Shown here: positions 52,697 to 60,939 of the stretch, piece by piece
Numbering within the stretch: the first letter of the stretch is position 1
Layout: each line of letters opens with the position of its first letter
Origin: Alcanivorax sp.
GTDB taxonomy: Bacteria; Pseudomonadota; Gammaproteobacteria; Pseudomonadales; Alcanivoracaceae
Assembly (NCBI RefSeq): GCF_019431375.1
Contig: NZ_CP080267.1
Coordinates: forward strand, 1,054,001 to 1,118,000
Length of the DNA: 64,000 bases
Direction: 5' to 3'
The notes under the pieces: model-generated
What the model saw: only the letters and a program-made list of their open reading frames with translations
What the model was told of the DNA's origin: nothing
The model's database searches: none
Position numbers and translations under genes: made by a program

Positions 52697-52965
52697 GCCT
52701 AACAGTGTATTCATTAGAACGTTCCGAATAACTCGATTCCTTATAATTCTGGAGCCGAGCCCCTTTTCTTAAGAGAAAATCCTGCCATAACAATCGCTTG
52801 GCAGGCTATAGCCAATTTCCTACACGGAGTTATACGGAACGTTCCTTATAACTCCTTTCCTTTGAACTCGGAGACAGAAAAACCAAAAGCCCACTAAATC
52901 AACATGTTGGCATTTCCCTTTCCGGGTTCAACGGAAGCTTCCGTTGAAAAGGGGAATCGCAATCC
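52697..52965 (-). repeat. Cassette-array leader repeat, copy 2
   Basis: Matches 43191-43460. On the minus strand it ends in the perfect core GTTAGGC (52697-52703), where the R-M cassette begins. It holds GTTCCGAATAAC (52721-52732) and a 30-bp palindrome with one mismatch (52826-52855, GGAGTTATACGGAAC / GTTCCTTATAACTCC). Between them lies a CCTGCCA / TGGCAGG hairpin. No gene, and no integrase on either side. Confidence 0.82.
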
Positions 52966-53616
52966 CTACTTGCTGAACGCCCCCTCCGCCAAAAACACCT
53001 TCACCTGATCAATCACGTCCCCATTGCGCATCATGAACGGATGCGTCACCGGCAAGACCAGATGATCCTGCATGCCTTCGACTTTGGTTCTTTCCACTGT
53101 GACCTTGCCGTCATTGGGGCCGGGTAATTGGGTGGAGAGCAAAAAGTTGATGGTGTCGCTGCCGGCGATGATGCCCAGGGGGAAGTCCACCGGGCCGAGC
53201 TGGTTGGGGACGCTGTCGGGGCCGGTGCCCATCTGGCTACCGGCGGGGCCGTTGAACCACTGGAATGGGGCCCAGTCACCCAGGCGGTCCACCACTTCGC
53301 TGCCCTGGTTGGGCGGGCCGAGCATGACGGTGCGGCCCAGTCTGTCGATGCGGTGCTGACTGAGGTACTGGCGCAGCAGGATGCCGCCCATGGAATGGGT
53401 AACGAAATGGATGGTGCCGGTGGGCGGGCATTTTGCCAGGGCTTTGGGCAGGGTGTCTGCGGCGAGGGTCTGGATGTCTTTTTGGGTGGAGGGGTAGCCC
53501 TGGTTCACCACCGTGTAGCCGGTGCTCTCCAGGGCGTTTGCCATTTTCTTCATGGAGTGGGCGGTGCGAGCCAAACCATGGAGCAGGATGACGCATTCAG
53601 GGTTCTGGATTGTCAT
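52966..53616 (-). CDS. Lipase-like alpha/beta hydrolase
   Basis: A 216-residue hydrolase with the start CVILLHGLARTAHSM (oxyanion hole), nucleophile elbow THSMGG, and a final catalytic His in LPVTHPFMM. It resembles the triacylglycerol lipase/PGAP1-like group. The ATG at 53614-53616 follows GAGGGCACGACA. The frame continues upstream to 53811 and there encodes a good signal peptide (VLRVFAGLLLWVCFSPTLLA) followed by a common intergenic repeat, so a secreted longer form is possible. It follows the aminotransferase gene. Its 3' end is duplicated at 43.5 kb. Confidence 0.8.
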   Translation of the reverse strand: MTIQNPECVILLHGLARTAHSMKKMANALESTGYTVVNQGYPSTQKDIQTLAADTLPKALAKCPPTGTIHFVTHSMGGILLRQYLSQHRIDRLGRTVMLGPPNQGSEVVDRLGDWAPFQWFNGPAGSQMGTGPDSVPNQLGPVDFPLGIIAGSDTINFLLSTQLPGPNDGKVTVERTKVEGMQDHLVLPVTHPFMMRNGDVIDQVKVFLAEGAFSK

Positions 53617-53817
53617 TGTCGTGCCCTCGGTATCCAGCAAGGCCGTTCCCCCTCTCCCTGTCCCTCTCCCGCAAGGGGAGAGGGGACTGTCCAGAGAAGT
53701 GCGAGCACCACTCTGATCTCTTGAGTGAATGGCATCGGCAAGAAGAGTGGGACTAAAACAGACCCACAACAGCAAGCCTGCAAACACCCTCAAAACGGTG
53801 CCAGTCGCCATTCATGG

Positions 53818-54945
53818 CTAGCCAAGTTGATCCAGGGCGGACGACAGCCGCGCCACCGCCGCATCCACATCCCCCAGTTTGTCCAGGCCGAACAGGCCCA
53901 CGCGGAAGGTCTTGAAGTCCGCGGGTTCGTCACACATGAGGGGCACGCCGCCGGCGGTCTGCAGGCCCAGCTGCACAAAGGCGGCGCCGCTCTTGATGGT
54001 GTCATTGTCGGTGTAGGACACCACCACGCCGGGGGCTTCGAAGCCCGGGGCGGCGACGCTGGCGAAGCCGTGCTTGGCCATCAGCTCGCGCACGGCGGTG
54101 CCCAGTTTCCACTGGCGTTCCTTCACGGCGGTGAGGCCTTCTTTCATGGTTTCCAGCATGGTGTCACGGAAGCCGCGCAGGGCGTCGGTGGGCATGGTGG
54201 CGTGGTAGGCATGGCCGCCGTTTTCGTAGGCGATCATGATGTCGCGCCATTTGCGCAGATCGCAGGCGAAGCTGGTGCTGGTGGTTTCGTGCAGGCGCTG
54301 GTCTGCCGCTTCACTGAGCATCACCAGGGCGCTACAGGGGGAAGAGCTCCAGCCTTTCTGGGGGGCGCTGATCAGCACATCCACGCCGATGGCTTTCATA
54401 TCCACCCAGATGGTGCCGGAGGCGATGCAATCCAGCACGAACAGACCGCCCACGCTGTGTACGGCGTCGGCCACCTGTTTCAGATAGTCATCCGGCAGGA
54501 TGATGCCGGAGGCGGTTTCCACATGGGGGGCGAACACCATGGCCGGCTTCTCCGCCTTGATGGTGGCAACCACCTGCTCGATGGGGGCCGGAGCGAACGG
54601 TGCCTGGGGCTGGTCGCTGGTGGGGGACGCTTTCAACACGGTTTCTTTGGACGGGATGCTGCCCATCTCGAAAATCTGGCTCCAGCGGTAGCTGAAGAAG
54701 CCGTTACGGATCACCAGGCAGTGCTGGCCAGTGGCGAACTGGCGGGCCACCGCTTCCATACCGAAACTGCCGCCGCCGGGCACCACGGTGACCGAGTGGG
54801 CGTTATAGACCTGCTTCAGGTTGCTGGAAATATCCCGCATGACCTGCTGGAAACGCTGGGACATGTGGTTCAGGGAGCGGTCGGTAAAAACCACGGAATA
54901 CTCAAGCAGGCCGTCTCGGTCAAAGTCACGGGGCAAATCTGTCAC
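53818..54945 (-). CDS. Class V aminotransferase (alanine-glyoxylate type)
   Basis: A 375-residue PLP enzyme of the alanine-glyoxylate/2-aminoethylphosphonate-pyruvate aminotransferase group. It shows VVPGGGSFGMEAVARQF, the cofactor-holding VLDCIASGTIWVDM and the Schiff-base Lys in SAPQKGWSSSP. The N-terminus includes FTDRSLNHMSQRF. The substrate pair cannot be told from sequence. It is the first gene of a possible operon with the hydrolase (7 bp to the longer hydrolase frame) and is divergent from the rnf operon. Confidence 0.85.
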   Translation of the reverse strand: MTDLPRDFDRDGLLEYSVVFTDRSLNHMSQRFQQVMRDISSNLKQVYNAHSVTVVPGGGSFGMEAVARQFATGQHCLVIRNGFFSYRWSQIFEMGSIPSKETVLKASPTSDQPQAPFAPAPIEQVVATIKAEKPAMVFAPHVETASGIILPDDYLKQVADAVHSVGGLFVLDCIASGTIWVDMKAIGVDVLISAPQKGWSSSPCSALVMLSEAADQRLHETTSTSFACDLRKWRDIMIAYENGGHAYHATMPTDALRGFRDTMLETMKEGLTAVKERQWKLGTAVRELMAKHGFASVAAPGFEAPGVVVSYTDNDTIKSGAAFVQLGLQTAGGVPLMCDEPADFKTFRVGLFGLDKLGDVDAAVARLSSALDQLG

Positions 54946-55228
54946 GGGGGGTCACCTCTGCAGCAACCGGCTCTGGCCGGTCTCGTCGCGTTGTTGTCTG
55001 TCTTGGATACTGGATTGCCGCCAGCGCCGCAACCGTCCCGGGCAAAAAGCATGGCAAAAGGGGCATCAACTGGTTAATTCGCAGTCAATGACTGTTGTCT
55101 GCAGTCAATTAAGCTTATGTCGGAACAATCTTGAGCCAACCGGGGCGCTGCCTCATACTATGCGCCCTTAACGCCCTGTAAACACCGCGTTTAACGTCTT
55201 TCTTTCTCGGCAAGCGAGCCACGATCAC

Positions 55229-55813
55229 ATGACAGAGTACGTCCTGATTCTGATCAGCGCTGTGCTGGTAAACAATTTTGTCCTGGTGCAGTTCCTAGGG
55301 CTGTGTCCCTTTATGGGGGTCTCCAACAAGATCGAGACCGCCATGGGCATGTCCCTGGCGACCACCTTCGTACTGACGTTGTCGTCCGTGCTCGCCTACC
55401 TGACCTGGGCCTATATCCTGGTGCCCTTCGAACTGGAGTACCTGCGCACCATCAGCTTCATTCTGGTGATCGCCGTGGCGGTGCAGTTCACCGAAATGTT
55501 CGTGAAGAAGGCCAGCCCCCTGCTCTACCGGGTGCTGGGCGTGTTCCTGCCGCTGATCACGTCCAACTGTGCGGTGCTCGGTGTGGCGCTGCTGAATGTA
55601 CGCCAGGACGATGCCACCTTTATGTCATCGCTTACCTACGGCCTGGGCGCGGCGCTGGGCTTCTCCCTGGTGCTGGTGCTGTTTGCCGCCATGCGTGAGC
55701 GTATTGCCGTGGCCGATGTGCCCGAGGCGTTCCGCGGCCCCAGCATCGGCCTGATCACTGCCGGCCTGATGTCGCTGGCCTTCATGGGCTTTTCCGGGTT
55801 GATCAAGCTATGA
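55229..55813 (+). CDS. rnfA: Rnf/Rsx complex membrane subunit A
   Basis: Inner-membrane subunit of the Rnf complex, which couples ferredoxin:NAD electron transfer to ion pumping (or, as Rsx, keeps SoxR reduced). The 194 residues form six helices, with NNFVLVQFLGLCPFMGVSNK near the start and LPLITSNCAVLGVAL later; its two Cys lie in the positions linked to a membrane 2Fe-2S cluster shared with RnfE. First gene of rnfABCDGE; its end overlaps rnfB by 4 bp. It starts about 280 bp from the divergent aminotransferase gene. Confidence 0.96.
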   Translation: MTEYVLILISAVLVNNFVLVQFLGLCPFMGVSNKIETAMGMSLATTFVLTLSSVLAYLTWAYILVPFELEYLRTISFILVIAVAVQFTEMFVKKASPLLYRVLGVFLPLITSNCAVLGVALLNVRQDDATFMSSLTYGLGAALGFSLVLVLFAAMRERIAVADVPEAFRGPSIGLITAGLMSLAFMGFSGLIKL

Positions 55814-56394
55814 CCGCTGTGCTGATTGCCGTGGCCGCCCTGCTTGCCCTGGCCGCCGTTTTCGGTGCGGTGCTCGGCTTTGCCTCGGAGAAATTCAAGG
55901 TCGAGGGCGACCCCATTGTCGACCAGATCGATTCCCTGCTGCCGCAGACCCAGTGCGGCCAGTGCGGGCACCCGGGCTGTCGCCCCTATGCCGAAGCCAT
56001 TGCCGAAGGCGAGGAGCACAACCGCTGCCCGCCAGGCGGCCAGGATACCGTGGACGCGCTCACCGACCTGCTGGGCCGGGACGAGCTGACCCTGGATGAC
56101 GAGGGCGCCGAGGATGCCGACATCCCCAAGGTGGCCTATATCCGCGAGGACGAGTGCATCGGCTGCACCAAGTGCATCCAGGCCTGCCCGGTGGATGCCA
56201 TTGTCGGCGCCGCCAAGCTGATGCACACGGTGATCGTGGACGAGTGCACCGGCTGCGACCTGTGCGTGGAACCCTGCCCGGTGGACTGCATCGACATGGT
56301 GGAAGTCAAACCCACCCTGCAGACCTGGGGCTGGAACCGCCCCGCCGGTATCGGCCAGCGCCCGGACAGCCGTATTGAGGTGGTGAACCTGTGA
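55810..56394 (+). CDS. rnfB: Rnf/Rsx ferredoxin subunit B
   Basis: Iron-sulfur subunit that receives electrons. The 194-residue protein has an N-terminal membrane anchor (about 5-25), a 4Fe-4S domain with CGQCGHPGC and the later RCPPGG (about 50-75), then two ferredoxin clusters, CIGCTKCIQACPVDAI and CTGCDLCVEPCPVDCI. Overlaps rnfA and rnfC by 4 bp each, which indicates tight translational coupling. Confidence 0.96.
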   Translation: MTAVLIAVAALLALAAVFGAVLGFASEKFKVEGDPIVDQIDSLLPQTQCGQCGHPGCRPYAEAIAEGEEHNRCPPGGQDTVDALTDLLGRDELTLDDEGAEDADIPKVAYIREDECIGCTKCIQACPVDAIVGAAKLMHTVIVDECTGCDLCVEPCPVDCIDMVEVKPTLQTWGWNRPAGIGQRPDSRIEVVNL

Positions 56395-59276
56395 TTCGTA
56401 CCCTGTTCCGTTCGCGCAGCCGCAAGGTCTACGACTTCCACGGCGGTATTCATCCGCCGGAAAGAAAGGACATCTCCAACGGCACCGCCATTGCCCCCGG
56501 CCCCATGCCGGCGCAGCTGATACTGCCACTGAACATGCACATCGGTGCCCCGGCCAAACCGCTGGTGGAACCCGGTGAGCGGGTACTGAAAGGCCAGATG
56601 ATCGCCGAGCCCAGCGGCGCGGTGAGCGCGGCCATTCATGCACCCTCCTCCGGCACAGTCAGCGCCATTGGCCCCCGCGCCATTCAGCACCCGTCCGGTA
56701 TGGATGCCATCTGTATCGTCATCGACACGGACGGCAAGGATGAATGGATCGAGCATGCCGGTGTGGCCGACTACACCGAGCTGAGCCCCGGCGAACTGGT
56801 GGACACCATCCGTCATGCGGGCATCGCCGGTATGGGCGGCGCCGGCTTCCCCACCAGCATCAAGGTGAACCTGGGCGACCACCAGCGCGTGGAAGAGCTG
56901 GTGATCAATGCGGTGGAGTGCGAGCCCTACATCACCGCCGACGACCGTCTGATGCGCGAGCGTGCCGACGAGATCATTGCCGGCATCAACATCCTGCAGT
57001 ACCTGCTCAATCCGCGCCGTACCCTGATCGGCATCGAGGACAACAAGCCCGAAGCCATCTCCATCATCAAGCGGGCCTGCAAGGGTTGCGACATCGACGT
57101 GCGGGTAGTGCCTACCAAGTACCCCTCCGGCGGCGAAAAGCAGCTGATCCAGCTGCTCACTGGCAAGGAAGTGAAAAGCGGCCAGTTACCGGCCCAGGTG
57201 GGCGTAGTGTGCCAGAACGTGGGCACCGCCTATGCCATCAAACGAGCGGTGATCGACGGCGAGCCACTGCTGTCGCGGGTGACCACGCTCACCGGCGAAG
57301 GCGTGAGCCAGCCGGGTAATATGGAGGTGCTGTTGGGCACCCCGGTACGCGATCTGCTGCTGCACGGCGGCGTGGATCCGGACAACATCGGCCGTCTGGT
57401 CATGGGCGGCCCGATGATGGGCTTCACCCTGCACAACCCGGCAGTGCCGGTGGTGAAAACCACCAACTGCATCATCGCCGCCACCCTGGAAGAACTGCCC
57501 GAGCCGCCCCCGGAGCAACCCTGCATCCGCTGTGGCTCCTGCGCCGACGTGTGCCCGGCCAACCTGCTGCCCCAGCAGCTCTACTGGCACGCCAAGAATG
57601 ACGACCTGGAAAAGGCCCAGCACCACAACCTGATGGACTGCATCGAGTGCGGCGCCTGCGCCTATGTGTGTCCCAGCCATATCCCGCTGGTGCAGTACTA
57701 CCGTTATGCCAAGGCAGAAGTGCGCCAACAGGCCGCCGAACAGGTAAAAGCCGACAAGGCCCGCCAGCGATTTGAAGCGCGCCAGGCTCGCATCGAAGCG
57801 GAAAAGGCCGAGAAAGAAGCCCGTCGTCAGGCGCGGCTGGAAGCCAACCGCAAGAAGAAAGTCGAGACCAGCACACCGTCCGTGGACACAGTCGCCCTCA
57901 AGCAAGCATCCCTGGAAGCGTCCAAGGCCTACAAGGCCGCCGTGAAAGCGGCCAAGGCTGCCGAGGCGGAAGGCGCCGCCAACATCAACGAACTGAAAGC
58001 CGAAGTGGACCGCCTGAAAGCCGAGGCCGACAAGGCCAAGGCCGCCGTGCGTGACGCCAAGGACGCTGGCCCTGCTGCCGCCCCCACAGAAGACCGGGTC
58101 GGCAACTTGAAGAAGCAGGTTGGCGAGGCATCCACGGCCTACAAAGCTGCCGTGAAAGCCGCCAAGGCAGCGGAGGAAAATGGCGACGACAATGCCGCCG
58201 ACCTGCGCGCCAAAGCCGATGAACTGAAGGCCAGTGCCGACAAACTGAAAGCAGAATTGCGCGATGCCAAGGCCAGTGCCCCGGCCACAACCGCCGCAGC
58301 CCCTCAAGCCGACCCGGTGGCGGACCTGAAGAAACAGGTGGGTGACGCCTCTTCCGCCTACAAGGCAGCGGTGAAAGCGGCCAAGGAAGCGGAAGAAAAC
58401 GGCGCCGACAATGCCGCCGAGCTGCGCAGCCAGGCGGACGAACTGAAAGCGAAGGCAGACCAACTCAAGGCCGACCTGCGCGACGCCAAGGCCAATGCGC
58501 CGGCCACGCCCACTCCGGCACCCGCCGCTGCGCCAGCCGATCCACTGGCCGACCTGAAGAAGAAAGTGGGCGAGGTCTCTTCAGCCTACAAGGCTGCCGT
58601 CAAAGCCGCCAAAGAGGCCGACGAGAACGGGGCGGACAACGTTGCCGCCTTGCGTGCCGAAGCGGACCGTCTGAAAGCCGAGGCCGACCACTGGAAAGCC
58701 GAACTGCGCGAGGCGAAGGCATCCGCACCGGCCCCGGCCGCCCCCAAGACACCACCGGCCCCCACGGATACCCCCAAGGCCCCGGAAACCGAAGCCCCGC
58801 AGGCGCTGACGGCGGTGGATCCAGAGGTGGCCGCCAAGCGCCAGAAGCGCCTCAAGGCTCTGAAAACCGCCTATAACATGGCCCACAAGCAGTACAAGGA
58901 AGCCCATGCCGCTCTGGAGCGTGGCGAGCGAAACGGCGACATTCCCGCCGAGGAGCTCAATGCCATGCAGCAGAAAGTGGACAAGTTGAAAGCCAAGGCT
59001 GACGTGGCCCGCGATGCCCTGGATGCGCTGGTGGAAGAAGCCAAGGCGGATATCCGCGCTCACACCGGCAAGGATCTGAAGACCCTGAAGCTGGAGGCAG
59101 CCCGGGCAGAAAGCGCCCTGGCCGACAAACAGCGCGAGCTTGAGCAACAACGGGACAGCGCCTCGGAAGACACCCTGGAAGCGCTCAGTTCCGAATTACA
59201 GGCCCTGGAGGCGGAAGCCCAGATCGCCCGCATGGCGCTCAAGCAGGCGGTAGAAGAACAAGGACTGCAAGACTGA
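56391..59276 (+). CDS. rnfC: Rnf/Rsx NADH-binding subunit C with long Ala/Lys repeat tail
   Basis: Peripheral subunit that binds NADH/FMN and two 4Fe-4S clusters. The N-terminal core has GMGGAGFPTSIKV, GGEKQLIQLLTGKEV, and cluster motifs CIRCGSCADVCPANL and CIECGACAYVCPSHI (about 380-430). After residue 450 comes a coiled-coil tail of about 500 residues, with four repeats of about 70 residues of the type LKKQVGDASSAYKAAVKAAK, then a fifth diverged one. At 961 residues it is much longer than a minimal RnfC (about 450-500); long tails are known in gammaproteobacteria. Starts at a GTG overlapping rnfB. Confidence 0.94.
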   Translation: MIRTLFRSRSRKVYDFHGGIHPPERKDISNGTAIAPGPMPAQLILPLNMHIGAPAKPLVEPGERVLKGQMIAEPSGAVSAAIHAPSSGTVSAIGPRAIQHPSGMDAICIVIDTDGKDEWIEHAGVADYTELSPGELVDTIRHAGIAGMGGAGFPTSIKVNLGDHQRVEELVINAVECEPYITADDRLMRERADEIIAGINILQYLLNPRRTLIGIEDNKPEAISIIKRACKGCDIDVRVVPTKYPSGGEKQLIQLLTGKEVKSGQLPAQVGVVCQNVGTAYAIKRAVIDGEPLLSRVTTLTGEGVSQPGNMEVLLGTPVRDLLLHGGVDPDNIGRLVMGGPMMGFTLHNPAVPVVKTTNCIIAATLEELPEPPPEQPCIRCGSCADVCPANLLPQQLYWHAKNDDLEKAQHHNLMDCIECGACAYVCPSHIPLVQYYRYAKAEVRQQAAEQVKADKARQRFEARQARIEAEKAEKEARRQARLEANRKKKVETSTPSVDTVALKQASLEASKAYKAAVKAAKAAEAEGAANINELKAEVDRLKAEADKAKAAVRDAKDAGPAAAPTEDRVGNLKKQVGEASTAYKAAVKAAKAAEENGDDNAADLRAKADELKASADKLKAELRDAKASAPATTAAAPQADPVADLKKQVGDASSAYKAAVKAAKEAEENGADNAAELRSQADELKAKADQLKADLRDAKANAPATPTPAPAAAPADPLADLKKKVGEVSSAYKAAVKAAKEADENGADNVAALRAEADRLKAEADHWKAELREAKASAPAPAAPKTPPAPTDTPKAPETEAPQALTAVDPEVAAKRQKRLKALKTAYNMAHKQYKEAHAALERGERNGDIPAEELNAMQQKVDKLKAKADVARDALDALVEEAKADIRAHTGKDLKTLKLEAARAESALADKQRELEQQRDSASEDTLEALSSELQALEAEAQIARMALKQAVEEQGLQD
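57891..58735 (+). repeat. Four imperfect coding repeats in rnfC
   Basis: Units begin at about 57891, 58098, 58317 and 58545 (periods near 207-229 bp). Each encodes an AYKAAVKAAK helix, an ADELKA-type helix and an Ala/Pro linker. The DNA repeats are similar enough for recombination to change unit number. Confidence 0.85.
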
Positions 59277-60295
59277 TGGCACTGATCTCTTCCACCTCGC
59301 CCCACACCACGGTGAACAACAACACCGGCGCCTTCATGCGTCAGGTGATTTACGCCACCCTGCCCGGCCTGGCGGTGCTGACCTGGCAGTTCGGCTGGGG
59401 CACGGTCATCAATGTACTGTGGGCCGTGGTGGTAGCGCTGGTCAGCGAGGCACTGATCCTGAAAGCTCGCGGTCGGCCGGTGGCCTTCTACCTGAAGGAC
59501 TACAGCGCCGTGCTCACCGCCGTGCTACTGGCCCTGGCGCTGCCGCCCACCTCCCCCTGGTGGCTGACCCTGATCGGGGTGGGCTTTGCCATTATTGTGG
59601 CCAAGCAGCTCTACGGTGGCCTGGGCATGAACCCGTTCAACCCGGCCATGGTCGGCTATGTGCTGCTGCTGATTTCTTTCCCGGTGGCCATGACCCAGTG
59701 GATTGCCCCGGGCGAAGCGCCCAGCCTGGCGCAAAGCTGGCAGCTGTTTACCGGCCAGTTGCCGGTGGATGGCCTGAGCGGCGCCACGCCCCTGGATACC
59801 TTCCGTACCTGGGCCGGCAACGACAGCGAGCTGGCCAGCCACGGCATCCTGCATGGCCAGTTTGCCGGGCTCGGCTGGGAATGGGTCAATCTGGCCTTTT
59901 TGCTGGGTGGCCTTTATCTGATCAGCCGCAAGATCATTACCTGGCATATCCCGGCGGGTTTTCTGGGCGGCCTGGCCCTGCCCGCCCTGATTGCCTGGCT
60001 GATCGACCCGGTGCGGTTTTCCGACCCGTTGTTCCAGATTTTCTCCGGCGGGGCCATGCTCGGCGCTTTCTTTATCGCCACCGACCCGGTGAGCGCCGCC
60101 ACCAGCCGCAGTGGCCGGCTGATCTATGCGGCACTGATCGGCGTGCTGATCTGGGTGATCCGCAGCTTCGGCGGCTACCCGGATGCCGTGGCGTTCTCGG
60201 TGCTGTTACTGAATCTGTGCGCGCCCTTTATCGATTACTACACCCAGCCACGGACCTATGGCCACGACAAGCCAAACAGGGGCACCCAGTCATGA
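59276..60295 (+). CDS. rnfD: Rnf/Rsx membrane subunit D
   Basis: Flavin-carrying membrane subunit related to NqrB. The 339 residues form about nine to ten helices, with GGLGMNPFNPAMVGY and the FMN-attachment Thr in LSGATPLDTF. Starts on the last base of the rnfC stop codon and overlaps rnfG by four bases. Confidence 0.95.
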   Translation: MALISSTSPHTTVNNNTGAFMRQVIYATLPGLAVLTWQFGWGTVINVLWAVVVALVSEALILKARGRPVAFYLKDYSAVLTAVLLALALPPTSPWWLTLIGVGFAIIVAKQLYGGLGMNPFNPAMVGYVLLLISFPVAMTQWIAPGEAPSLAQSWQLFTGQLPVDGLSGATPLDTFRTWAGNDSELASHGILHGQFAGLGWEWVNLAFLLGGLYLISRKIITWHIPAGFLGGLALPALIAWLIDPVRFSDPLFQIFSGGAMLGAFFIATDPVSAATSRSGRLIYAALIGVLIWVIRSFGGYPDAVAFSVLLLNLCAPFIDYYTQPRTYGHDKPNRGTQS

Positions 60296-60939
60296 TGCGT
60301 TATGCCATTACCAAAAACGCCGTGATCCTCAGCCTGTTTGCCATCAGCACCGCCGCGGCCCTGGCCATCACCAATGAACTGACCATCGGCAAGGTGGAGT
60401 GCAACAAGCAGGCGGCACTGATGGCCTCGCTCAATGAAGTGATGCCCCACGACCGGCATGACAACGATCTGCTGGCCGATCGCATTACCGTCAGCGACCC
60501 GCTGCTGGGCCGCAACGGCCACCATATCTACCGGGCACGCCAGGATGGCGAGCCCAACGGCGCGGTACTGGAAGCCACCGCCCCGGACGGTTACGGTGGC
60601 AATATCGCCCTGATCGTCGGTGTGGATACGCAAGGCAAGGTTCAGGGCGTACGCGTGGTGCCCCCGCACAATGAAACCCCGGGGCTCGGCGATAAAATCG
60701 AAACCAAAAAATCCGACTGGATTTATGGTTTCAATGGCCTGTCACTGGGCAATCCTGCCGATGCAGGCTGGGCGGTGAAGAAGGATGGCGGCCAGTTCGA
60801 CAGCTTTACCGGCGCCACCATCACCCCCCGTGCCGTGGTGGGCGCGGTACACCGCGCCCTGCAATATTTCGACGCCAACCAGGCGGCTGTCTTTGCGGCA
60901 CCTTCCGAGGCAGCACCGGCGGAGACGTGTGATGAGTGA
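60292..60939 (+). CDS. rnfG: Rnf/Rsx FMN-binding subunit G
   Basis: Periplasm-facing subunit anchored by one N-terminal helix (about 8-27, NAVILSLFAISTAAALAIT). It binds FMN covalently at the Thr of SFTGATIT (about residue 173). It also shows VRVVPPHNETPGLGDKI, typical of the FMN-bind domain. 215 residues. The ATG at 60292 overlaps the rnfD stop; a second ATG follows directly. Confidence 0.94.
   Translation: MMRYAITKNAVILSLFAISTAAALAITNELTIGKVECNKQAALMASLNEVMPHDRHDNDLLADRITVSDPLLGRNGHHIYRARQDGEPNGAVLEATAPDGYGGNIALIVGVDTQGKVQGVRVVPPHNETPGLGDKIETKKSDWIYGFNGLSLGNPADAGWAVKKDGGQFDSFTGATITPRAVVGAVHRALQYFDANQAAVFAAPSEAAPAETCDE

Noticed and set aside
41915..52703. Integron integrase (intI) near the cassette region
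   Set aside because: No tyrosine recombinase frame was found on either strand around the leaders or anywhere in the window.
57891..58735. Regular repeats as a CRISPR-like array
   Set aside because: They are long in-frame coding repeats of rnfC with Ala/Lys helices, without unique spacers. No CRISPR array or cas gene is seen elsewhere.
59419..60291. Open frame joined upstream of rnfG
   Set aside because: Runs out of frame through rnfD with Arg/Ala/Gly-rich nonsense; the real RnfG begins at 60292.
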